Assembly: GCA_964017125.1 (NCBI GenBank)
Contig: OZ024914.1
Location: 29,943,149-30,007,148 of the forward strand
Length of the DNA: 64,000 nucleotides
Direction of reading: 5' to 3'
Source: Flabesymbios commensalis
Lineage: Eukaryota > Annelida > Polychaeta > Terebellida > Flabelligeridae
Of this stretch, positions 32,694 through 43,973 are shown one piece after another. The translations under genes were made by a program, and so were the position numbers. The number at the start of each line of letters is the position of its first letter. The first letter of the stretch is position 1. Under the pieces are notes generated by a model that saw nothing but the letters and a program-made list of their open reading frames with translations, did not search any database and was not told the DNA's origin.

Positions 32694-33310
32694 ACAAGAG
32701 CTCAACTAACCTACCTGGAAACAAGTACTGCTCGTGTAATTATAGGCATCAAACCTGATCTGCTCGCTTTCAAATTGTGCTATTTTTTTCAGAATCTCGA
32801 TCTTCTAAACAAGGGATTTTGTTTTTAGCAAAATAACAACCAGTGGGCGGTTAGCCAACCACTGTTTAGTCTTCGACTCAAAAAAACACAACTTTGTTTA
32901 CACGGCTTCATCATTGGGTAGGCTATCGATGATCCAGGTAGCTGTGTTAGTATGGTGGGTAATACGCTCAAAATATTCCATCAGTTTAAAATGTATTATA
33001 TATTGAACTGTTGAATACATCTTTATAGAAATTGCGGGAGTGTTTAATATCAGAAATTCACAATACTTATAGTTCTGAATTCCTGCCAATATCTAGTTAG
33101 ACCAAGGAAAAGTAATTTTGTTCAAATTAACCTCCATGTTTAAACTAATTAGAATATACATGATATATGCCCTGCTAAGAGTTTATTTTGACTGGAATTA
33201 TACTTTCACAAAGATAGGAATACTTGATAACATAATACTTATGGGAGCCATACTTATGACCTATCATTATCTAAATATGTCTCGAATTACCAATACCATG
33301 ATGATGTAGA

Positions 33311-33600
33311 CGGGGTCGGAAGACGTGGGCTAATCAAAATGAATCGAAACACAAGGGATGAGCAGACACGATTGGAACACAGGGGATAATCAAGTACGAT
33401 CGGAACACGTGGGCCAGCAAACAAGGGGCGCCGAACCAATGTTGTTTGAATGTTAGTCCAGCGTCGTAGACGCTGAACCAACATTAAAACAACATTGGAT
33501 CATTGTTTATTGTTTGCTGGTGGCTAATCAGGCGGGATCGGAACACGGGGGGTAATCAGAGTCTAGGTTTGGTACACGGGGGGTAATCATTCTGAATGGT
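33311..33600. repeat. Minisatellite of about 28-bp units, interrupted by PalA
   Basis: Units of the form GGAACACGGGGGGTAATCA with a variable spacer start near 33313, 33345, 33373, 33401, 33540 and 33571. PalA at 33413-33520 sits inside one unit. The array therefore predates that PalA insertion. Confidence 0.7.
33413..33520. repeat. PalA inserted in a minisatellite
   Basis: GCCAGCAAACAAGGGGCGCC, GAACCAATGTTGTTTGAATG, core GCGTCGTAGACGC at 33460-33472, then ACATTAAAACAACATTGG and TTGTTTGCTGG. TGG is present on both sides (33410-33412, 33521-33523), consistent with a 2- to 3-bp target duplication. Confidence 0.85.
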
Positions 33601-34309
33601 CACGCACCACTAAACGTCCGGCTTGTCTGCCATGTTATGTCTGGACAGGATGTCATTTGAACTAATATCCCATGAACATCTTTCCTGGTCGAACCGAATC
33701 ATTATTATGTTGTTTTGAGAACCAAAGGAAGATCATTTATTGTTATATGTAGTTTTTTTCTCCGGAGTTGCATAATTAGTGAGATTGTCAGACATAGTGT
33801 GTGAAAGATCTTTTAAATGTGCACAATTTACTCCCCTTTTACAAGGTATTTCTCTGAATTCCAAGCTATTGAATACTGCATGTTTTAATACACACCCGTG
33901 TTATTACAACTGATACACAGCATTATCATGATTATACAAAATCTCACTCTTGTTATATACTGCACTGTAAAAAATGAAATTTTGTGTCAGGTACAATATT
34001 TATGTGATCTAGGTGTGCTTTGGCACTGTGATATTGAGTACTAGTACTGACTACATGTACGTTGCTATGGTCTGCTTTGATGGGCTCTGCTGACAAATGA
34101 TGTTGGCACAACGATATGGCAACGTTGTCTGACAAAGCTAACGCCTGTGTGACCTTTATAGAAGGACATATGGTCTGGCTTTGAAGCATTAACATAACCC
34201 CCCTGGACTGCAACCCAAATGACCAGCTGACGCCAGTCGTGGGAATAGCGTTGGTTCAGTATAGGCTCGATTTTGAATATACCGGATCTATGATGAGCCA
34301 GTGTTGAGC

Positions 34310-34416
34310 TTGCAAACTGGAGGCAGACTGGACAGTTCAAATTGTGGGCAGGAGGGCAGTGACTGCTAAGTATGACATAGTCGTTTCCATATCCCCTTTG
34401 TCCTCTTCTTCGCCGT
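34310..34416. repeat. Local tandem duplication, unit 1
   Basis: TTGCAAACTGGAGGCAGAC, then GCAGGAGGGCAGTG and CCCTTTGTCCTCTTCTTC. It matches unit 2 at about 34551-34650, with roughly 20% differences and small gaps. A PalA copy begins at the end of this unit. Confidence 0.75.
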
Positions 34417-34516
34417 CCCAACAAACACAAAACACTGAGCCAATGTTGTTTTTTATGTTGGCCCACCGTCTACGATGTCGGCCCGACATGAAAACAACAG
34501 TGTTTTGTGTTTGCTG
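34417..34516. repeat. PalA between two duplicated segments
   Basis: CCCAACAAACACAAAACACTG, CCAATGTTGTTTTTTATG, core CCGTCTACGATG, CATGAAAACAACAGTG and TTTTGTGTTTGCTG. The outer AAAACACTG/CAGTGTTTT pair is private to this copy. Confidence 0.82.
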
Positions 34517-34550
34517 ACTGCCAGAATCGGTCTGCCAGACTCTGCTAGCT

Positions 34551-34650
34551 ACTGCAAACTGGAGCCAATCTGGACAGTTTAACTTGTGGTCAGGAGGGCA
34601 GTATGACACAGGCCATGCCATGTCCCCTTTGTCCTCTTCTTCTCTGCGTC
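34551..34650. repeat. Local tandem duplication, unit 2
   Basis: CTGCAAACTGGAGCCAATCTG, then GGTCAGGAGGGCAGTATG and CCCTTTGTCCTCTTCTTC. Around it, CAGAATCGGTCTGCCAGA (34522-34539) and TCTGGCAGACTGATTCTGG (34673-34691) also form an inverted pair. Confidence 0.75.
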
Positions 34651-34795
34651 CTTCTGTGTTGCACACTGCAGGATCTGGCAGACTGATTCTGGCCTCCTGA
34701 CACAGTCTGCAGATCCTGCAAGCCATGCATTGCTGGCAGGCCGCTCAAACCAGACGGCTCGTGTCTCGTCTAGTCATCCGTCCGGGCTGGAATGA

Positions 34796-35003
34796 AGCCG
34801 GGATCTGTCACATAGATCCAGGGTGGAGCGTGATTGGCATTGGATCCAGACAGTAAAAGCCGCGGATTGCCAGACAAATATTGGCCAAGCGTTGCCTCGG
34901 CAATAGGCCCGCGTTTTTGATGCAATTCTATTGCTGAGGCAACGCTTGTCAAATCAGCCGTGTTTGCATTTCTGTCTGGATCTGCGACATATATCCGCAA
35001 CAT
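34796..35003. repeat. Imperfect foldback element
   Basis: The inner pair GCGTTGCCTCGGCAATAG (34890-34907) faces CTATTGCTGAGGCAACGC. The outer parts GGATCCAGACAG and CTGTCTGGATC also pair, as do GGATCTGTCACATAGATCC and GCGACATATATCCGC loosely. It is about 208 bp overall and non-coding. Confidence 0.7.
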
Positions 35004-35024
35004 GTACCACACCCCATGTCCTCA

Positions 35025-35427
35025 GGGACGCGTTATTTGATATCTGGGGGAGGGGGGGTGTTCTTGGAAAAATGTTTGTTGTCCAGTCAACATGGTCAAT
35101 GATAAAATGATAAATGTTGTGAAAGTTACTTAATGTAAGATCCCACCCAAAAATGCAGTTTAGTAAATAGTTTAAGGAGGCACATTCCCATGGTCATGTA
35201 TAAATCGTCACCTTGAACATGAAAAGTGGCAGATACACATCTGTATACACCCTTTTATATCCAAGGTGACAAAATCTATTTTTTTAACAAAAAAGTTTTT
35301 GTTTTCAAGGTACCATGGTTACGAGAAAACAAAATGGTCGCCCTAATTTTTTTAAAGAAAACAAGAATCACGTTAAATTGGCTGGAATAAAACTGGAGCC
35401 CCCTCCCAGTCATCAAATGGTGCGTCT
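35025..35427. mobile_element. TirG element, older copy
   Basis: The left end GGGACGCGTTATTTGATATC with a G run and the right end CATCAAATGGTGCGTC form diverged inverted termini, matching the intact copy at 42451-42667. The interior is AT-rich with no transposase. Confidence 0.6.
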
Positions 35428-35621
35428 TTTACACAGTGTTCTCCATGGCATCCATACAGTCCTCTCATCCCTAGCTGAGCCAGCCCACCGGATCCTCCTG
35501 CTTGCCAAATGCTGATCCGTTGATACTTTCTGTTCTCTTTTTCCAATTCCGCACTTTATCCCCGACCCATCTGGTCCGCCATTATTCAGTCTGCAGGCAG
35601 GACCTTGTGATCTCTAAATCA

Positions 35622-35708
35622 CAGCCATTGTTTTATTGTTGGACCAGCGTCGTAGACGGTGGGCCAGCGATAAAACAACATTGATCCAACGTCTCTTCTT
35701 GTTTGCTC
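35622..35708. repeat. PalA
   Basis: CAGCCATTGTTTTATTGTTGG, core GCGTCGTAGACGG at 35647-35659, then GCGATAAAACAACATTGATCC and TTCTTGTTTGC. TTTTAT/ATAAAA is shared by the arms. Confidence 0.83.
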
Positions 35709-36282
35709 GTTTGCAGTCGTTGTCCGCCACACCAGACTATATTCATTTATTTTTTTATGATCATAACCGTCTTACTTTACCAGATCGTCTTGGAAATACA
35801 TTGAATGTCAGATTTACCACGCCTGCTAATGTGATTTTGGGACGGTGGAATGTAATCATTTCTCTTTCGATATTGACGATTAGGGGCATGAATTGAAAAC
35901 AACAGACATACCTTGCATCGTACATGTAGGTTTTCATGAAGCCACAAATCTATATGCCGTGAATTCATTTATCTGCTGTGTTGCTAAGATTCGATGCACA
36001 ATTTACATAAAATAAATCAATAAATATAATCATGATAAATTTATTAGATATATTTTCAACAACTCACGCTAACCAATAGTCCTATCTATGTTTCTCATCG
36101 GTATTTCCCATAATTACACATGTGGCTGGTACTAGGTTTTATGAGCGATATTTTATACATCACGTGTAAAAATGTTTTGGAGAAAGAGGACTGGTTGAAC
36201 AGGTGATAAAGATAAAAAATTTGTGAGTTAAAACAGATTTTGACTTGTCACATTTCCCACCTTTCCTTTCCAGACCCCTGCT

Positions 36283-36379
36283 GCCCAACACCCAATGCTG
36301 GTCTTTTAATGCTGGTCCACCGTCTACGACGCTGACCCAACATTAAACAAACATTGGGTTAACGTCTGGTATCTGCTGG
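36283..36379. repeat. PalA
   Basis: CCCAACACCCAATGCTGG, CTTTTAATGCTGG, core CCGTCTACGACGC, then CATTAAACAAACATTGGG and GGTATCTGCTGG. Confidence 0.8.
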
Positions 36380-36499
36380 CGCCGTGATATGCACAATTCC
36401 CCTGATGCACCATGGGAATAAAAAGTGTTAATTTAAAACCGTAGGCGATGTGACCTCATCCTGGCACAAGTCAATCTAATTTACCCCGCCTTCCCCGCG

Positions 36500-36591
36500 A
36501 AACACCATACGGTGACCCAATGCTGGCTTAATGTCTGTCCACCGTCTGTGACGCTGGCTCAACATTAATCCAACATTGGGTCAATGGTGTT
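36500..36591. repeat. PalA with private outer arms
   Basis: AACACCATACGGTGACCCAATG, core CCGTCTGTGACGC at 36542-36554, then CATTGGGTCAATGGTGTT. The ends AACACCAT/ATGGTGTT replace the usual CCCAGC termini. Confidence 0.83.
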
Positions 36592-36692
36592 AGCCCATGC
36601 TGTGCTGATGCCTGCCACGTTTTTCATAAACAAATTAGACATAACCAGATGAAAGTTTCCACCCCCGGGTTTATCGAGCAGATCAACACGAT

Positions 36693-36801
36693 CCTTGCAA
36701 ACACGAGACGTTCACCCAAGGTTGGGTCAATGTTGGCCCAGCGTCGTAGACGCTGGGACAACATTGAACCAACATTGGGCGAACGTTTCGTGTTTTCTGG
36801 G
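36693..36801. repeat. PalA, near-consensus, 2-bp flank duplication
   Basis: CTTGCAAACACGAGACGTT, CACCCAAGGTTGG, core GCGTCGTAGACGC, then ACATTGAACCAACATTGG and GTTTCGTGTTTTCTGGG. Flanked by AT on both sides (36691-36692, 36802-36803). Confidence 0.88.
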
Positions 36802-36994
36802 ATTTCCAAAATCCGTGTAATTCTGGTTCAATGTTCAATCTGATATTGAGTTTTGCAGAAAGTTATTGGACAATCCGAGGTAGAATCTGCTGAAGCTGGA
36901 CCAGCCAGGATTGTTAAATCCCCGAGGCAGGGTCAGGTGTCGGGATCTCCACTGGTTCTTAACCCGTGCCCCCCCATCCCCTAGGCGGGGTGAA

Positions 36995-37740
36995 GTAAAA
37001 TGTTACCTTCTGACCTTGATAATATCGGGTCAAGGTCAGCAGTCTGCCAGGTCACGTGACCCTGCCATGTCGAAACTTGACACCATTCTCACGTGACTTC
37101 TGTGCCGACGTATACTGGTGACCATTGATTATACATGGCGTCCCGTGGGGATTAACAGGTCTCTAGTGGCACTTTGCAAAGCGGTATTTGGACCTTTTAA
37201 TCCCCAAGGGATCATGTGGCAACGTGGCGCCAGATTGTCGCTGCAAGCCCTGTCACACCAGCTTGCGCTCACGTGCGATCTCAAAAAGGTATACAATTTT
37301 GTTTTAATTAACAGATTAATGTAAAGAACTAAAATTAATATTAAAAAGGAATTCGTCAGTTGAATTTTTCGTCATAATTTTTTATGTACTGCTCATAGTC
37401 GGTTTTAAGCTTAAGTTTGGTGTGTATATCTCGAAATAATTTATCTGGATTTCCTATATCTATGGCTAGATTTCTCACGTGGCGCGTCTACATTTCAACG
37501 CGTAGAAGTAGTCCTGAGAGTGGGCCAGTGTTGGCTGTATGTAGGGCCCGCATGTGTGCTGTCAGCCCTAATTTTAGCCAAAGATGGCCCCGTATTTCCA
37601 TTCAGATCGGCGAGAGTTGACTGGCAGCCCAGCATGACGGCCCTAGTCTGTACAAGCAATCCAGGACGACCCTTCACGAGTCTGGATCTATCAGATCCAG
37701 ATGCCAAGCAGGGATCCGCGGATTGACAACACATGAAGCG
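36995..37740. other. Intronic sequence with short inverted repeats, no gene
   Basis: Includes ACCTTCTGACCTTGATAATATC facing ATCGGGTCAAGGTCAGCAG (37001-37043), and GGATCTATCAGATCC near 37684. ORFs over 37417-37735 on both strands are not recognised. Confidence 0.4.
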
Positions 37741-37881
37741 ACCAGACGATTTGCCCCGGCACTCCTTCTACACAGCCAGAACTTTGATGAAATTTGTTGT
37801 TGTTGATGAGGAGCACATGGGTCGGCCTGACTGTACTATGATCTATCCCTGTGTGGTGTCAAGAGGTGCTGATACTGAGAT

Positions 37882-37994
37882 GGGCCCCAGAAAAACGAGG
37901 CGTTGGCTCAATGTTGGGTTAATGTTGGGCCAGCGTCGAAGACGATGGGCCAACAATAACCTAACATTGAGCCAGCGTCTCGTGATTGCTGGGC
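37882..37994. repeat. PalA, complete with extended ends
   Basis: GGGCCCCAGAAAAACGAGGCG, TTGGCTCAATGTTGGGTTAATG, core GCGTCGAAGACGA, then AATAACCTAACATTGAGCC, GCGTCTCGTG and CTGGGCC. GGCTCAATG/CATTGAGCC is specific to this copy. Confidence 0.87.
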
Positions 37995-38060
37995 CATAAG
38001 TCACCTGGCTGAGGGGGTGCAGTCGCCAGGTAAATCATCTGCATGTCATCTCATTAGAGT

Positions 38061-38370
38061 TGCCGAGAAGAAGGTTTAACGTCATCTTCTTGAAGCTGAA
38101 ATGTCTTTTAATGCATGACAGAGAATCATTTTAGCTACACATATAAAGCTAAAGTTTCTTCCCCGCCACTTATTAAAGAATGGCAGAGAAGACAGTTTAA
38201 CTTTATTTTCTTGAAGCTGAAATGTATTTTATCGAGTGACAGAGAAAACATTTGCTCTTTGCAATAAACTAAAGTCTCTTCCCTGCCACCTATTATCTTA
38301 ATTATAGAATGACACGAGAAGAAAGTTCAACTGCATTCTAGTTCAATGACATTGCAGCCACAAAAAGGCA
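38061..38370. repeat. Tandem repeat, about 120-130-bp unit, 2.3 copies
   Basis: GAGAAGAAGGTTTAACGTC at about 38065, GAGAAGACAGTTTAACTTT at 38186 and GAGAAGAAAGTTCAACTGC at 38317. Shared parts include TTCTTGAAGCTGAAATGT and AAAGTYTCTTCCC, then GCCACYTATTA. It is diverged and therefore old. Confidence 0.75.
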
Positions 38371-38940
38371 AAATCAGAGTAGATTACAACAAAAATCAAC
38401 CCACGATTGTTAAACAAATATACTGATTGAATTTGCACACCATTATGTGCCTTAGACTGCATAGAGACATACATAGTTGATTAATACTGACAGCGAAACA
38501 TGAGTCACGATTTCGTTGCTTATTAATGTCACTATTATTTATTAAAGTTCAATGATGTACTGTCTGGGCTATTAAATATTTATAATCTTTACTTGATATT
38601 TGATGGATTTCATTTAGTAAAATATTTTTGTATCTAGGCATACACTATACAAATGTCATTTAGTTGATACAGTTTTAATTTCCTTAGTCAGACGTATCGT
38701 TTAACATACGATCGAATTTCATGTTCAAGAGAACGAATAATAAGGATTCTTTTCAGAGGGGAACTACATACAAATCGCCGTCGATAAAAATGCGATTTTT
38801 GTGATTTATATGAGAAATAAATGTTGTTCACGAATCATACATTCGGTGCCTGTAGACTGGCATGCAAAGCCAAAGGTAGTAACTCCTCATTTAAAAGTAA
38901 TTAGTTTCTGCCTTTTCACTGCACATTTTGTATCGCCAAA
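38371..38940. other. Intronic sequence, nothing recognised
   Basis: AT-rich with no gene, palindrome or array noticed. Confidence 0.4.
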
Positions 38941-38943
38941 CTA

Positions 38944-39045
38944 CCCAGCAAACACGAGACGTTAAATCAATGCCGATTTTATGTTGGGCCGACGTCGCAG
39001 ACGGCGGGACAACATTAAATCGGCATTGATTTAACGTATCATGGT
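38944..39045. repeat. PalA with private arms and a duplicated tail
   Basis: CCCAGCAAACACGAGACG, TTAAATCAATGCCGATTTTATG, core CGTCGCAGACGG, then CATTAAATCGGCATTGATTTAA. ATCAATGCCGAT/ATCGGCATTGAT is not found in other copies. TTGATTTAACGTATCA, the right tail, occurs twice in tandem to about 39060. Confidence 0.86.
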
Positions 39046-39207
39046 TGATTTAACGTATCAGACGTTGATGTTATTGATCGTAAGCCTCATTCAATTGCAG
39101 CTCTACTGAGAAATATCAATAGGCCACCAAAATATATAATTCAATTTGAAATGGGCCGTTCATGAGGTCTAAAATAAAAGTCTTCCAGCCAATATCTGTC
39201 AAGCGTT

Positions 39208-39298
39208 TGACCGATCATTGTGACTACCCAGTGCTGGTTTACTGCCCAGTGTCTGATGGACATTATGACAATGATCATGATGATAGGTCAAACGTGTG
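39208..39298. repeat. Imperfect hairpin
   Basis: GCGTTTGACCGATCATTGTG faces GACAATGATC and ATAGGTCAAACG with internal gaps. The centre includes a PalA-like ACCCAGTGCTGG. Confidence 0.45.
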
Positions 39299-39506
39299 AT
39301 CAATTCACATAAATCACATTAGTTTGTTTTGATGAAAATTTGAATAAAATCAGCTTTTATTATGACTCTATAAGCTAATATACTTATGTGTATAGATCAT
39401 TATTTTATTATAAGTCTAATCAATGTCTTCTCAAGATACAACGCATTCTTATTTCTTCTAAGGCGCCATGAAGCCTTAAAACTTTTTGCTCTTGCATTCG
39501 TGCAAT

Positions 39507-39650
39507 AACTTATCTTAATGTAATTCTTGATTTCTGGTATGAATGGTAGATCAGGTTCGATAGTAGTCCCCCCACTGTCTTATCTTCATATAATTCTTAC
39601 TTTCTGGTGTGATTGGTGGGTCACTTTTGACAGTAGTCTCATCAAATGCT
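39507..39650. repeat. Tandem duplication of about 72 bp
   Basis: ACTTATCTTAATGTAATTC, TTTCTGGTATGAATGG and ATAGTAGTC, repeated as TCTTATCTTCATATAATTC, TTTCTGGTGTGATTGG and ACAGTAGTC. Confidence 0.75.
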
Positions 39651-40016
39651 GACTTCACTCAATAAATAATGACGTCGTGAAGCACACACATTCTTCTACA
39701 CACTGCGCCCGTTTCTCTTCATTTTGGATAGATGGAAATCACAGGTTTAAAATAATCCAGATCACAAGGGGAATGCCAGTTTATCATTGTTTATATTCAT
39801 GTGCGCTGCTTTTGTTTTATTTCTGGCTGACTGGACTGATCGAATAAAATCTGATATATTGAGGGGCAGTTTTTAGCAGACGTCACTTTGGGCTGAGAGC
39901 GGGCACTGCACTTTCTCACTGGTGTATCATCTGGATCTGGAATAACACATCAGAAGGGATAGAAAACAGTCCAGCAATCTATCTTTGTCAACTCACACCC
40001 GTCACACAACACAAAC

Positions 40017-40124
40017 CCGGCAACCACAAGATTTTGACCCGATGTTGTTTTAATGTTGGGCCGACGTCGAAGACGGCGGCCCAACATTAAAACAACATTG
40101 GGTCGACGTCTCGTGTCTTCTAGG
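40017..40124. repeat. PalA, complete
   Basis: CCGGCAACCACAAGATTTTG, CCCGATGTTGTTTTAATG, core CCGACGTCGAAGACGGCGG, then CATTAAAACAACATTGGGTC and CGTCTCGTGTCTTC. The hairpin is very regular. Confidence 0.85.
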
Positions 40125-41211
40125 AAACCCAGCTCACCAATATATCACTGTCAGATTTTCGTCAGTCATTCCCTTCTGGTGTGTGTGAACGAATTTGAAC
40201 TTTTTAACGAGACGAGTTGTAAGCTACAACACCATGAAATCAAATAAGCTAGGCGTTTCTGTTTTCAAGTAAACATTTTTCTGTTAAGACATGTTTGGTC
40301 TCTTTTTGTTAACGAGGTATAGGCCTACTCTAATGAAATGACTAGGGCTAGGTACTAATGTTTCACATAATATAACTGTGACGCTGTGACCAGCCTTGTC
40401 TTTTTTCAAGCAATCAATGATATAAATTAAGCATCCCCGAGGAGCGAGATTCAACACAAGGGTATTTTGAAATCATTCACATCTCGTTTGTCTTATTCGC
40501 TACATTATAATATAGAGTTGTAAAGAGTCTCTCTCTATGAGTATAGTAATATCAAATAATACATATATATTAATGCACCCACAAATACAAATTTAATATC
40601 CGGTCGACGTCCATAAACATGATAAATATCTCTCATCCTTCGGCTTACTATGTTTTCATACACGCTGTTATATCATTTTTGACCGATGAATATCCTCACC
40701 TGTTAAATTTAAGGGTGTGTGGGTAACTTTGGCCAGGCCTCCAAGGACCTATTAAAAATTCAACCCCAAACCGAGGCAGACCCTGCACTGTCTCTTCTCC
40801 GACTAGACAGATCTCCCAGATGGTGAAAAAAAGCTTTGGTGGCAAACGAAGGGGGGGGGGCGTTCTCTCGTGTGCAAAATGTTTTCACAAATCACCGCCT
40901 GCCAACAAAGGAGCAGCCCTCCCAGACTTGTGGCGCCTGCTTCTCCCCTAGAAAAACGCACGTGATACAAATTACAGCAAATTGCAGATGGCCGCCCCCT
41001 GACCACGTGCGTGGGACCTGCGGTGAGGCTGACAGGGGGATGGCCAACACGTCATGCTCACTGACCAGCATTACCAGGAAATTCCGAGAAATCCTCTCAT
41101 GGGATCCGGATGGGCATTTATGGTTTATCTCGTCATTAACACTTTCTCTTAGATCTAGGGGAGCAATGTCCGCTATTTCCAAGAATATTGGTGTGATTGT
41201 CTGATCTTCAT

Positions 41212-41292
41212 CCGGTCAATGTTGGGTCAATGTTGGGACAGCCTCGAAGACGCTGGCCCAGCTTTAACCCAGTTTTGACTGAATGTGTCACG
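41212..41292. repeat. PalA, diverged
   Basis: CCGGTCAATGTTGGGTCAATG, core GCCTCGAAGACGC, then CCAGCTTTAACCCAG and TTGACTGAATGTG. A GC-rich unrecognised stretch (40800-41200) precedes it. Confidence 0.7.
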
Positions 41293-41313
41293 TTCGGAGG
41301 GAATGCGCACATG

Positions 41314-41410
41314 CCCTGCAGACACGAATTAAATCAATCTTGGTTCAATGTTGGGCCAGGCGGTGGACCAACCGTTAAACAACATTTTCTGAACGCTTCG
41401 TGTTTGTTAC
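41314..41410. repeat. PalA with damaged core
   Basis: CCCTGCAGACACGAATTAAATC, TTGGTTCAATGTTGGGCCAG, GCGGTGGACCAACCGTTAAAC, AACATTTTCTGAACGC and TTCGTGTTTGTTAC. The CGTC half of the core is gone. Confidence 0.68.
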
Positions 41411-42226
41411 GTAAGCAAGTAACTGTAAACGAATTTCAAAATCTAGTATTCTTATAGAAAAATAAGTCGCCCCATAAATGACCTTCATTAAAATCAAAAT
41501 CAAAACGGCCGATATGGTTAGCAGACAGTGACAATCCGTTTGGTTTACCAAATGTAAGTGGTATGGTGGTACCATTGGACCTACCTTGCCAATTAACATG
41601 ATTAATGAGTGACGTACATGTATATAATTCTACACTTTAAGATAACATATTGGACAGATTAAGTGGCTAAACTATAATCACATGATGTTTTATGAATACA
41701 TTTAAGCCTGTTTAATTAACACATTATTGTTTATTAACATGGTGCAATTGATTTGACACCAAGCTATCATAATTTACGTCAAATGAACTCCGGAACAATT
41801 TAAAGAGTTCTACTTGTTCGTAGTATAACAAATGATTAGAATAAGTGATTCGGCTGATATTGGAGAGAAAATGTTTTATTGCTCGGTCACAGCCCCACAT
41901 CGTAGAAGTGCACGTCTATTTAGGTGCTGATTGGCTCGACCACCCAAGTGACAAATTGGCCGACAGTCCGAGCAACTCTGCAACGGGCCCCACGACCCTT
42001 TCCAGATAGAGGATTCTGACATGCAGAAGAGCATGCCAATAATAGCAGCCTGCTACATGCAGACAGAGATGCTGGCTCAACTTACGGGTACACGTCAGAC
42101 CTTGACTACTTAGGTGCTTACGTAGATCATCTTGTACAGTTTGGGTAACACATTATGCACATTCTATATGAGACCTCTTCACTTACATCACAAAACACGT
42201 ACACCGAAACCCACTATGCATTATAC

Positions 42227-42312
42227 GCCTTTGTTGGTTCGGTTTTGGGCCAGCGTCGCAGACGGTGGAGCAAAACCGAACCAACAAAGGCTCAATGCCT
42301 CTCGTTTACTGA
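42227..42312. repeat. PalA palindrome with private arms
   Basis: CCTTTGTTGGTTCGGTTTTG, core GCGTCGCAGACGG at 42252-42264, then CAAAACCGAACCAACAAAGG, an exact complement of the left arm. TCAATGCC, then TCTCGTTTACTG, follows as a decayed terminus. Confidence 0.9.
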
Positions 42313-42450
42313 GGAAAAGATTGCCATCTCAACCAATCAGATGCTCAAAATGTAGATCAAGCGCTTTGTGAGTACATGTTATGATTCTTGTTCTGTGTCG
42401 GCTCACTGAAACGCTGGTGCGCTGAGAAACAATACATTTGAAATATGTTA

Positions 42451-42667
42451 GGGACGCACCATTTGATATCTGGGGGGGGGGGCTAGAAAAAAGAGAAAAA
42501 AATAGTTTGTCTATGGTAGCCTACATATAGGGAAAGCATACGACAAAAAAATTATTCGACGTTGATTGCCAAAAAAAAAGATTGTTTTCTCTCGGAGGTA
42601 AAAAAAAAAGTTTGCAAGCAACAAAAATTCTACCCCCCCCCCCCAAGATATCTAATGGTGCGTCCCT
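42451..42667. mobile_element. TirG element, intact ends
   Basis: GGGACGCACCATTTGATATC with a G run at the left; a C run with GATATCTAATGGTGCGTCCC at the right. TTA flanks both sides (42448-42450, 42668-42670), a likely 3-bp target duplication. The 217-bp interior is A-rich and non-coding. It is a non-autonomous DNA transposon of unassigned superfamily. Confidence 0.82.
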
Positions 42668-43317
42668 TAGTGAAAACATAAAATGTGACAAAAGTAGAAA
42701 AACAGAAAACAGACCCATGCGATACACATATGCCTATACATCATTGCACTTTTGGCAACGTACACTTTCAAGGCAATATGCATGCCTTTGCCATTACATT
42801 AATGGAAACTTATCTTTACTATGTCTTTAATATTCCATTTGTTTTCGATTTTGTTCCTATATTACTCTTGTTCCTTGATTGTCAAACTTATATTGTTGCT
42901 GAGTGATGCTACTATATGCTACCAAAAATAGATAAAGATCTATTTCTGATGCTACTAAAATACTATAACAGCATTACAGCTAAGAATAAACATTTCCTGA
43001 TCTGCTTGGCTTCTCAGTTGACCTCCTGACAGATTGAGGGCCAAGTTGTGCTCATTTACTACAAGAACCTACCCAAAACAACCATCTATCAATCTGGTGT
43101 ACCGCTCACGCCGCCTAGTGATTGATTACGACACCAAATGTAGTGTCAGCTGCTGGTCGCCAGGGGATGAGTGACGACAGATAGATTGGTTGTGACACGC
43201 AGAACACCTGTCTGCAAAACATGGCTGCTAAAACTTCAGGCATGCTGGAATTCTCGGAGCCAGATTCATTCCGAGTTCTCCAGATTGATCTTGGCATGTT
43301 ATGTAACATTGCGAAGT

Positions 43318-43332
43318 GTAGTACAGCATCCA
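43318..43332. repeat. 15-bp direct repeat flanking PalA (left)
   Basis: GTAGTACAGCATCCA, identical to 43430-43444 on the other side of the PalA-b copy. Confidence 0.9.
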
Positions 43333-43429
43333 CAAAACATTTGTATAACATTTATACAATGCTGGACCAACGTCGAAGACGTTGGGCCGACGTTGTACAA
43401 ATGTTATACAAATGTTTTGTGCTTGCTGC
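43333..43429. repeat. PalA subtype b, left end truncated, between 15-bp direct repeats
   Basis: CAAAACATTTGTATAACATT, core CGTCGAAGACG at 43371-43381, then TGTACAAATGTTATAC and AATGTTTTGTGCTTGCTG. The left CCCAGCAAACA is missing, and the repeat GTAGTACAGCATCCA lies directly at both ends. Confidence 0.88.
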
Positions 43430-43444
43430 GTAGTACAGCATCCA
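43430..43444. repeat. 15-bp direct repeat flanking PalA (right)
   Basis: Second copy of GTAGTACAGCATCCA. Confidence 0.9.
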
Positions 43445-43550
43445 TAGGCATTTCTAGCTTGAGGTTCACGTAAAAAAAAGCTACGGCGCAAAGCGAAGAG
43501 ATTATGCTTGAAACTACACAGCAGGTCTGATCCCATCATGATACTTTCAG

Positions 43551-43636
43551 ATAATGTTGGTTCAATGTTGGCTCACCGTCTATGACGCTGGTCCAACATG
43601 AAACCAGCATTGGCTCATTATCTCGTGTTTGCTGGG
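43551..43636. repeat. PalA, left end truncated
   Basis: ATAATGTTGGTTCAATG, core CCGTCTATGACGC, then CATGAAACCAGCATTGG and TATCTCGTGTTTGCTGGG. Confidence 0.83.
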
Positions 43637-43973
43637 ATGTAATGCAGTGTGTGTGGATATTACGGTATCAGTCTAACATTTTGATTTATGTAAAATCCGT
43701 CGGATTATAGGTGATGATTGTGCGCAGCGCGAATAGAACAATAAAAAACAAACCAAAATGCAAAGTACACGATTCGATTTTTCTGTACCCAGGTACCACT
43801 GGAGACTTGAATGCAGAGGCGTTTTTTTAAAATTGTGGCGTATTTTGAAAAATGAGCTGTCATTGCAGAGGACAAGGATGAATGATGATTAAATTTGAAA
43901 TACCGGCAAGTATTGATGAGCTTCGAATGGCATGCATCCCCAGCTTGGACAAAAGAAGGGGGTGGGGAATAAT

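Noticed and set aside
37417-37735. Pair of ORFs on opposite strands
   Set aside because: No homology recognised; the region has small inverted repeats that keep both strands open.
40836-41204. 122-codon plus-strand ORF and its antisense partner
   Set aside because: No recognised motif, mixed composition, both strands open, flanked by PalA; not enough to call a gene.
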